Source: Streptomyces tibetensis
GTDB taxonomy: Bacteria > Actinomycetota > Actinomycetes > Streptomycetales > Streptomycetaceae
Direction: 5' to 3'
DNA: 64,000 nucleotides
Assembly (NCBI RefSeq): GCF_007655005.1
Contig: NZ_SZVW01000034.1
Location: forward strand, 1 to 64,000
Shown: piece by piece, positions 58,764-64,000 of the stretch
Position numbering within the stretch: the first letter of the stretch is position 1
Layout of the letters: the number at the start of each line of letters is the position of its first letter
Notes under the pieces: generated by a model
What the model saw: only the letters and a program-made list of their open reading frames with translations
What the model was told of the DNA's origin: nothing
The model's database searches: none
Translations under genes and position numbers: made by a program

Positions 58764-59177
58764 CTAGTCGATCAACGGCAGGGACCCACCGCCGCTCCCC
58801 CGCCGCGCGTACACCTCGATCTCGATCTTCATGCGGGGGTCCGCCAGCCCGCACACCAACATCGTCGCGGCCGGCCGCACCTCTCCGAAGCACTTCCGCA
58901 GCACCGGCCAGCACGGCTCGAAGTCCTCCCGCTCGGGCAGCAGGTACCGCACCCGCACGACGTCCGCGAACGAACACCCGGCCTCCTCCAGCGCGGCCCC
59001 GATGTTCCGCAGACACTGCTCGGCCTGCTCCACCACGTCCTCGGAGATCGTCATGTCCGCGTAGTCGAACCCGGTCGTCCCCGACACATGCACCCAGTCC
59101 CCGTCCACGACGGCCCGGGCGTACCCGATCCGCTCCTCGAACACCGAACCACTGAGAATCGCCCGCCGCTTCGTCAT
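58764..59177 (-). CDS. RidA family protein (Rid, YjgF/YER057c/UK114)
   Basis: 137 residues: GSVFEERIGYARAVVDGDWV, VSGTTGFDYADMTISEDVVE, QAEQCLRNIGAALEEAGCSF, VVRVRYLLPEREDFEPCWPV and LADPRMKIEIEVYARR with the carboxylate-binding Arg. Members deaminate reactive enamines or imines. A lone trimer-forming protein; divergent from the HIT gene. Confidence 0.9.
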   Translation of the reverse strand: MTKRRAILSGSVFEERIGYARAVVDGDWVHVSGTTGFDYADMTISEDVVEQAEQCLRNIGAALEEAGCSFADVVRVRYLLPEREDFEPCWPVLRKCFGEVRPAATMLVCGLADPRMKIEIEVYARRGSGGGSLPLID

Positions 59178-59251
59178 GGAGTCAAGGTCTCAAAAAACAG
59201 GTTGATCCGAGGCCGAACGGTTTCTAAGGTTGCAAGCACTTCAGAAGGGAG

Positions 59252-59302
59252 GTGGTTCGGCAGATGTATGGATACCGGACGGAAGAGGTGGCTGCGGGCT
59301 AG
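59252..59302 (+). CDS. 12-16 residue upstream ORF in the HIT leader
   Basis: GGGAGG precedes a GTG (59252) and an in-frame ATG (59264) that encode VVRQMYGYRTEEVAAG-stop. It lies 170 bases before the HIT start, upstream of the structured region. A leader peptide is possible. Confidence 0.3.
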   Translation: MVRQMYGYRTEEVAAG

Positions 59303-59382
59303 CGGCCCGTCACCACACTCAGTGCGGTGCCGAGCCAGCGCGTGAGCGAGCGCGCAGCCGGCCCAATCTCAAGCAGTCACCC

Positions 59383-59443
59383 GACCCGCGAGTCGCCGGT
59401 ACGTCCGGCCGGCTCCTCTCCGGAGGAACCAGACTCGCGGGTC
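59383..59443 (+). ncRNA. Candidate cis-regulatory RNA upstream of the HIT gene
   Basis: A perfect 12-bp closing stem GACCCGCGAGTC/GACTCGCGGGTC (59383-59394 and 59432-59443) encloses two hairpins: GCCGG-TACGT-CCGGC (59395-59409) and TCCTC-TCCG-GAGGA (59414-59427), the latter capped by a UNCG-class tetraloop. A compact three-way junction ending 30 bases before ATG 59473. No known riboswitch consensus recognised. Confidence 0.5.
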
Positions 59444-59472
59444 GTCTGCGTTGTGCGAGGTGCCCGGGGGCG

Positions 59473-59949
59473 ATGGCGGTGGACGGGTGGCGCGAGGACC
59501 GGATCGGGAGCGCTCTGCGGGGTGAGAACCCGGCCGTGCTGCGCAGGCTGGACTCCGGGTTCGCGGTGATCGGTGATGTGCAGTTCCTGCCCGGCTACTC
59601 GGTGCTGCTGACCAATGATCCCGCGGTGCAGCGGCTGTCCGAGCTGCCGCGGAGCGCGCGGCTGGCGTTCCTCGCCGACATGGACCGGCTGGGGGAAGCC
59701 GTCGAGCGGACCTGCCGGCGGGTGGAGTCGGGGTTTCGGCGGGTCAATCTGGAGATTCTCGGGAACACCGACGCGTTCCTGCACGCCCATGTGTGGCCGC
59801 GCTACGACTGGGAGCCCGAGGAGCTCGTACGCCTGCCCGTGTGGCTGTATCCGCGGGAGCGGTGGAGCGAGGAGCGGTACGCGCTCGGGCCTCGGCACGA
59901 CCGGCTGCGGGAGGCCATCGGCGAGGAGCTGGACCGGCTCGCGGGGTGA
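59473..59949 (+). CDS. HIT-like domain protein
   Basis: 158 residues. LPGYSVLLTNDPAVQRLSEL, ARLAFLADMDRLGEAVERTC, RRVNLEILGNTDAFLHAHVW (H-x-H-x motif, histidine-triad type) and DWEPEELVRLPVWLYPRERW. Resembles short actinobacterial HIT/diadenosine-tetraphosphate hydrolase relatives, but only the H-A-H part of the triad is visible. ATG 59473 with GGGGGCG. The structured leader upstream suggests post-transcriptional control. Confidence 0.8.
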   Translation: MAVDGWREDRIGSALRGENPAVLRRLDSGFAVIGDVQFLPGYSVLLTNDPAVQRLSELPRSARLAFLADMDRLGEAVERTCRRVESGFRRVNLEILGNTDAFLHAHVWPRYDWEPEELVRLPVWLYPRERWSEERYALGPRHDRLREAIGEELDRLAG

Positions 59950-60004
59950 GGCATGCCGACGGCCCCACCCGGACCGGAGTCGGGTGAGGCCGTGAGGGGG
60001 CGGG

Positions 60005-61105
60005 TCAGTGGGCGATGTCCTCGTAGCCCTCGATCTCGCGGGGGTTGCGGGTGCCCGGGCCGACATAGCGGGCCGAGGGGCGGACCAGGCGGCCCGTGCG
60101 CTTCTGCTCCAGGATGTGGGCGGACCAGCCGGCCGTGCGGGCGCAGGTGAACATGGACGTGAACATGTGGGCCGGGACCTCGGCGAAGTCCAGGACGATG
60201 GCCGCCCAGAACTCGACGTTCGTGGCGAGGACGCGGTCGGGGCGGCGGGCGTGGAGTTCCGCGAGGGCCGCCTTCTCCAGGGCCTCGGCGACCTCGAAGC
60301 GGGGGGCTCCCAGCTCCCGGGCCGTGCGGCGCAGGACCCGGGCCCTCGGGTCCTCGGCGCGGTAGACGCGGTGCCCGAAGCCCATGAGGCGTTCGCCCTT
60401 GTCGAGCGCGTTCTTGACGTAGGCCTCCGCGTCGCCCGTGCGCTCGATCTCCTCGATCATGCCGAGGACGCGGGAGGGGGCGCCGCCGTGGAGCGGGCCG
60501 GACATCGCGCCCACCGCGCCGGAGAGCGCCGCCGCCACGTCCGCGCCGGTCGAGGCGATCACGCGGGCCGTGAACGTGGAGGCGTTCATGCCGTGCTCCG
60601 CGGCGCTCGTCCAGTACGCGTCCACCGCCGCCACGTGCTTGGGGTCCGGCTCGCCGCGCCAGCGGATCATGAAGCGTTCGACGACGGACCGGGCCTTGTC
60701 GATCTCGCGCTGCGGGACCATCGGCAGGCCCTGGCCGCGGGCGGACTGGGCGACGTAGGAGAGCGCCATGACGGCCGCCCGGGCCAGGTCGGCCCTGGCC
60801 TGCTCGGCGTCGATGTCCAGGAGGGGTTTGAGGCCCCAGACGGGCGCCAGCATGGCCAGGGCGGACTGGACGTCCACGCGGATGTCGCCGGAGTGCACGG
60901 GGATGGGGAACGGCTCGGCGGCCGGCAGGCCGGGATTGAAGGCGCCGTCGACGAGGAGGCCCCAGACGTTGCCGAACGAGACGTGGCCGACGAGGTCCTC
61001 GATGTCGACGCCGCGGTACCGGAGTGCGCCGCCCTCCTTGTCGGGTTCGGCGATCTCCGTCTCGAACGCGACGATTCCCTCGAGCCCGGGTACGAAGTCG
61101 GACAT
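60005..61105 (-). CDS. Citrate synthase (type II/2-methylcitrate synthase-like)
   Basis: 366 residues. LEGIVAFETEIAEPDKEGGA, LRYRGVDIEDLVGHVSFGNV, NASTFTARVIASTGADVAAA, the catalytic His in GPLHGGAPSRVLGMIEEIE, LMGFGHRVYRAEDPRARVLR and the Asp region FEVAEALEKAAL. It condenses acetyl-CoA (or propionyl-CoA) with oxaloacetate. Paralogue of the main TCA enzyme; in S. coelicolor I recall it next to pdxH, as here. Divergent from pdxH. Confidence 0.92.
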   Translation of the reverse strand: MSDFVPGLEGIVAFETEIAEPDKEGGALRYRGVDIEDLVGHVSFGNVWGLLVDGAFNPGLPAAEPFPIPVHSGDIRVDVQSALAMLAPVWGLKPLLDIDAEQARADLARAAVMALSYVAQSARGQGLPMVPQREIDKARSVVERFMIRWRGEPDPKHVAAVDAYWTSAAEHGMNASTFTARVIASTGADVAAALSGAVGAMSGPLHGGAPSRVLGMIEEIERTGDAEAYVKNALDKGERLMGFGHRVYRAEDPRARVLRRTARELGAPRFEVAEALEKAALAELHARRPDRVLATNVEFWAAIVLDFAEVPAHMFTSMFTCARTAGWSAHILEQKRTGRLVRPSARYVGPGTRNPREIEGYEDIAH

Positions 61106-61390
61106 CAGGCGGCTCCTCGTGATGTAAGCGACAGATGGTGTTGATGTGGGGTGGGGCGAACGAACCATGTGTCAGTCAGCTGGCGAAGCGGGCGCCGTCC
61201 ACTGGATCCACGGTCGTGTACGGCGACTCGCGGTCCTGGCCGGTTGCCCCTGTGATGCCCCGTACGGCAGGCGGTCACCCAACCGCAACGGCACGGAAAC
61301 GATATCCCCGAGTGCCACGCTTGGGGAGGGGTCACGGCACTCAGTGCCATGCAGTGACGAAGGACACCGTCCGTACGGCAAGATGACCGG

Positions 61391-62059
61391 GTGACCGACC
61401 GCGACGACGTCCCCTTCGATCTGGCCTCGATGCGCAAGCAGTACCGGGCCGACGGGCTCTCCGAGACCGACCTGGCCGCGACGCCCGTCGAGCAGTTCGC
61501 GCGCTGGTTCAAGCAGGCCGCGACGGACGGCGGGCTGTTCGAGCCCAACGCCATGATCGTGTCGACGGCCGACGCCGAGGGGCGGACGAGCGCCCGTACG
61601 GTGCTGCTGAAGCACTTCGACGAGCAGGGCTTCGTCTTCTACACGAACTACGACTCCCGCAAGGCGCGTGACCTGGCGGAGAACCCGTACGTCTCGTTGC
61701 TGTTCCCCTGGCACCCGATGGCACGGCAGGTCATCGTGACCGGGGTCGCCCGGCGCACCGGCCGGGACGAGACGGCGGCGTACTTCCGCACCCGTCCGCA
61801 CGGCTCACAGCTGGGGGCGTGGGCCAGCGCCCAGTCCTCGGTGATCTCCACCCGGGCCGACATCGACGCGGCCTACGCGGAGCTGGCCGCCCGCTACCCG
61901 GAGGGCGAGCAGGTGCCGGTGCCGCCGCACTGGGGTGGTTTCCGGGTGGCCCCGCAGGCGGTGGAGTTCTGGCAGGGCAGGGAGAACCGGCTGCACGACC
62001 GGTTGCGGTACGTGGAGCGGCCGGACGGGAGCTGGCGGGTGGAGCGGCTCAGTCCGTGA
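61391..62059 (+). CDS. pdxH: Pyridoxamine 5'-phosphate oxidase
   Basis: 222 residues. LASMRKQYRADGLSETDLAA, FEPNAMIVSTADAEGRTSAR, TVLLKHFDEQGFVFYTNYDS, RKARDLAENPYVSLLFPWHP, RQVIVTGVARRT, SQLGAWASAQSSVI and the C-terminal FWQGRENRLHDRLRY with the R-x-H-D-R motif define PdxH. It oxidises PNP/PMP to PLP with FMN. GTG 61391. Confidence 0.95.
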   Translation: MTDRDDVPFDLASMRKQYRADGLSETDLAATPVEQFARWFKQAATDGGLFEPNAMIVSTADAEGRTSARTVLLKHFDEQGFVFYTNYDSRKARDLAENPYVSLLFPWHPMARQVIVTGVARRTGRDETAAYFRTRPHGSQLGAWASAQSSVISTRADIDAAYAELAARYPEGEQVPVPPHWGGFRVAPQAVEFWQGRENRLHDRLRYVERPDGSWRVERLSP

Positions 62060-62062
62060 GGT

Positions 62063-62461
62063 TCAGATGCCGATGAGCCGGATTCGGTCGCCGCACAGCC
62101 GCGCCATGTCGTCGACATCGGACGTCAGCAGGGCAACGGGGCCCGGCTGCCGCAGTGCCACCTCGGCGACGGTCGCGTCGATCGCGTACGTGTGGCCGTG
62201 CAGCCCGGCGGCCTTCAGCAGTTCCGCGGATGCCCTCGCGGCGCCCTCGGTCAACGGCTCGACCTTGACGCGGGAGAGCGCCCACTGCAGTCGAGGCATG
62301 TTCGCCCGCGCATGGCTGACTTCCACGATGGTGTTGGCGCCGATGACGAAATCGGCGCCCATGGCGTGCAGCACCTGGAACATCGCCAGGATCTTGCGGT
62401 CCTCGGCGATCCAGGCGGAGAGCCCCTGAGAGTCCAGGACAACCGTCTCGACGTGCTCCAT
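62063..62461 (-). CDS. PIN domain toxin (VapC-like)
   Basis: 132 residues. VVLDSQGLSAWIAEDRKILA with the first metal Asp, ANTIVEVSHARANMPRLQWA with the Glu, DATVAEVALRQPGPVALLTS and DVDDMARLCG carry the remaining acidic residues. The ATG overlaps the antitoxin stop (TGATG). PIN toxins cleave RNA, typically tRNA or rRNA, and are neutralised by the cognate antitoxin. Confidence 0.85.
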   Translation of the reverse strand: MEHVETVVLDSQGLSAWIAEDRKILAMFQVLHAMGADFVIGANTIVEVSHARANMPRLQWALSRVKVEPLTEGAARASAELLKAAGLHGHTYAIDATVAEVALRQPGPVALLTSDVDDMARLCGDRIRLIGI

Positions 62462-62709
62462 CACGCCGCGCCCGCCGATCCGCCGGCATCCGACGTCCCG
62501 AAGATCCGGGAGCGGGCCTCCGCCAGCTCCTCCTCGGTGAACGCGCCGTGCTCCTCCTGGTGGCGCACCAGGTCGGCGCCGAGCAGCTGATGCCGCAGCT
62601 GGCGTGCCACCGCCTCGGCGACATAGCCGGAGACGTTGTCGGTGAGCTTCCTGAGTTCGGCGACCTGGTCGGTCGGCAGTGTCACCGTGATGCGTGTCGT
62701 GTCCGCCAC
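62461..62709 (-). CDS. Ribbon-helix-helix antitoxin
   Basis: 82 residues. RITVTLPTDQVAELRKLTDN and VSGYVAEAVARQLRHQLLGA form a CopG/MetJ-type ribbon-helix-helix; the C-terminal tail (LVRHQEEHGAFTEEELAEAR) would wrap the PIN toxin. GTG 62709; operator-like dyad just upstream. Confidence 0.85.
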   Translation of the reverse strand: MADTTRITVTLPTDQVAELRKLTDNVSGYVAEAVARQLRHQLLGADLVRHQEEHGAFTEEELAEARSRIFGTSDAGGSAGAA

Positions 62710-62716
62710 GCTCCGA

Positions 62717-62732
62717 GCATACTGCGGTATGC
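62717..62732. promoter_or_regulatory. Antitoxin operator dyad
   Basis: GCATAC-TGCG-GTATGC, eight bases upstream of the antitoxin GTG. Typical autoregulatory site position for ribbon-helix-helix antitoxins. GTATGC may also overlap the promoter -10. Confidence 0.6.
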
Positions 62733-62758
62733 GCCTCCCGCATCCGTGCTGAGCCCCC

Positions 62759-63370
62759 TCAGCCCAGCGTCTCCTCCAGCAGCCCCGCCCACTGCGCGAC
62801 CACCCGTTCCCGGCGGGCCGCGTCGTCCGTGAGGAGGTTGGCGAGGCCCAGGCCGCGGGCCATGTCGAGGAGGCCCTGGACGGTTTCGCGGACGCCGGGG
62901 GCGGACTCGTCGACGGCGAGGAGGTCGACGGCTATGCGGTGGGTCTCGCGGCCGACGCGGGATTCGAGTTCGGTGACGCGGGGCCGGAGCTGCTCCTCGT
63001 TGGAGGCGGCGACCCAGAGGTGGAGGGCGGCACGGAACAGCGGCCCGGTGTAGAGGTCGACCAGGGCGGCGACGACGGCGTGGCGGTCGCCCGCCGCGCC
63101 GTCGGGGAACAGGGCGCGCAGGGCCGTGGAGCGTTCCTCGGCGACGTACTCGACGGCCGCGGTGAAGAGGTCCTCGCGGGTCGGGAAGTGGTGCTGGGCG
63201 GCGCCGCGGGAGACGCCGGCGCGTTCGGCGACCACGGAGACGGTGGACCCCGCCCAGCCGTGTTCGGCGAGGCAGGACACGGCCGCTTCGAGCAGCCGCT
63301 GCCGGGTGGCCCGGCTGCGGTCCTGCTTGGGGACTCTCTCCGCACGGTCGGCCGTGCTCACACCACCCAT
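62759..63370 (-). CDS. TetR family transcriptional regulator
   Basis: 203 residues. The HTH (about 20-66) shows in RATRQRLLEAAVSCLAEHGW, GSTVSVVAERAGVSRGAAQH and HFPTREDLFTAAVEYVAEER. The rest is a helical ligand domain (LVDLYTGPLFRAALHLWVAA). It overlaps the upstream enoyl-CoA hydratase stop by 13 bases, so it probably regulates that operon in response to an acyl-CoA. Confidence 0.88.
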   Translation of the reverse strand: MGGVSTADRAERVPKQDRSRATRQRLLEAAVSCLAEHGWAGSTVSVVAERAGVSRGAAQHHFPTREDLFTAAVEYVAEERSTALRALFPDGAAGDRHAVVAALVDLYTGPLFRAALHLWVAASNEEQLRPRVTELESRVGRETHRIAVDLLAVDESAPGVRETVQGLLDMARGLGLANLLTDDAARRERVVAQWAGLLEETLG

Positions 63371-64000
63371 GCCGGATCCCGTCGTTCGAGGAAGGCCGTC
63401 ATCCCCTCGCGGGCCTGCGGGGAGGAGAACAGCCGGGCCGAGAGCGCGGTCAGGTCGGCGGCGTCCCGGTCGAAGGCTTCCAGCACCCTAGCCGTGAGCA
63501 GCCGTTTCGTCTCGGCCAGGGCGTCGGGGGCGGATCTGCGCAGGCCTTCCAGGATCGGGTCCAGGGCCGTGTCGACGTCGTCCGCGCAGGTGGTGACCAG
63601 GCCGGTCGCCTTGGCTTCCGCCGCGTCGAAGCGTTCGCCGGTGAGGTAGTAGCGGGCGAGGGCGCGGGGGTCGGTGCGGGGCAGGAGCGGCAGGGAGATG
63701 ACCGCGGGGGCCACGCCGATGCGGACCTCGGTGAAGGCGAAGGTGGCCTGCGTGGCGGCGGCGGCGATGTCACAGGCGGCCAGGAGGCCGAGGCCGCCCG
63801 CGCGCACGTGCCCGGTGACCCGGGCGACGACCGGTTTGGGCAGTTCGATGATCTGCCGCAGCAGGGCTACCAGCGCCTCGGGTGGGGGAGGGTCCTTGAG
63901 GTCGGCGCCGGCGCTGAAGGTGGTGCCGGTGTGGGTGAGGACGATCGCGCGGACGCCGGGGTCCTTGCCGGCGTCGGCGAGCGCGTCGGCCAGTTCGCCG
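63358..64000 (-). CDS. Enoyl-CoA hydratase family protein (5' end beyond the right edge)
   Basis: At least 213 residues; the start lies outside. GVRAIVLTHTGTTFSAGADL (first oxyanion loop), GHVRAGGLGLLAACDIAAAA (second) and FTEVRIGVAPAVISLPLLPR are crotonase motifs. The C-terminus ends MTAFLERRDPAWVV. It is translationally linked to the TetR gene. The hydratase Glu positions cannot be fully checked here. Confidence 0.9.
   Translation of the reverse strand, partial: GELADALADAGKDPGVRAIVLTHTGTTFSAGADLKDPPPPEALVALLRQIIELPKPVVARVTGHVRAGGLGLLAACDIAAAATQATFAFTEVRIGVAPAVISLPLLPRTDPRALARYYLTGERFDAAEAKATGLVTTCADDVDTALDPILEGLRRSAPDALAETKRLLTARVLEAFDRDAADLTALSARLFSSPQAREGMTAFLERRDPAWVV

Overview
The window looks like a chromosomal segment of a Streptomyces. 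It has very high GC, strong third-position GC bias, GTG starts, AGGAGG-type ribosome binding sites and many TGATG/ATGA/GTGA gene overlaps. Characteristic genes include an IdeR/DmdR1-type DtxR repressor, an HTH-TPR regulator, a ZAS-type anti-sigma factor, an XRE-DUF5753 regulator paired with a DUF6879 protein, and a large R4-type serine integrase. From memory, the right part (dmdR1, SIS protein, citrate synthase, pdxH) follows the order around SCO4394 to SCO4387 of S. coelicolor. No rRNA, tRNA or CRISPR array is visible.

Layout. 1-2.7 kb: Ser/Thr kinase (cut by the left edge), VOC protein, TetR regulator. 2.8-15 kb and 28-40 kb: two blocks of CoA-dependent catabolism. They hold four acyl-CoA dehydrogenases, a thiolase-like protein without the nucleophilic Cys, a DUF35 zinc-ribbon/OB protein, DoxX, flavin monooxygenase, ADP-forming-type acyl-CoA synthetase, enoyl-CoA hydratase, flavin reductase, SDR, Zn alcohol dehydrogenase, cyclase, amidohydrolase and AMP-forming CoA ligase. 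Most of these transcription units carry copies of one palindrome, ATCTGACGnnnCGTCAGAT. A degenerate copy lies on the start codon of the TetR gene at 2070, so the blocks look like one regulon, probably for a cyclic or branched carboxylic acid or steroid/terpenoid-like substrate.

17.74-27.54 kb: a 9.8 kb integrative element inserted inside an MFS transporter gene. The two gene halves rejoin in frame across a shared 9-bp core. The element encodes an R4-like serine integrase, an XRE-DUF5753/DUF6879 regulatory operon, several very small proteins, a fragment that looks like a terminase N-terminus, two small proteins that look like winged helices followed by iteron-like repeats and a family of covarying hairpins, a phage-type zinc/HNH-like protein, a frameshifted gene and a membrane protein. 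It has no capsid or tail genes and may be a phage satellite or a reduced prophage.

40-54.5 kb: regulatory and housekeeping genes (EF-hand, STAS, sigma/anti-sigma pair, purU, lipoprotein substrate-binding protein, a membrane protein with repeated ATQYIPPV motifs, HTH-TPR regulator, primase/polymerase-domain protein, ABC exporter, alpha/beta hydrolase). 54.5-64 kb: a structured intergenic region, dmdR1, SIS protein, PAS protein, RidA, a HIT protein with a candidate structured leader RNA, citrate synthase, pdxH, a PIN/ribbon-helix-helix toxin-antitoxin pair, TetR and a truncated enoyl-CoA hydratase.

A recurring oddity is short tandem repeats (12-23 bp units) that copy the last codons plus the stop codon of the adjacent gene. 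They occur at six separate gene 3' ends.
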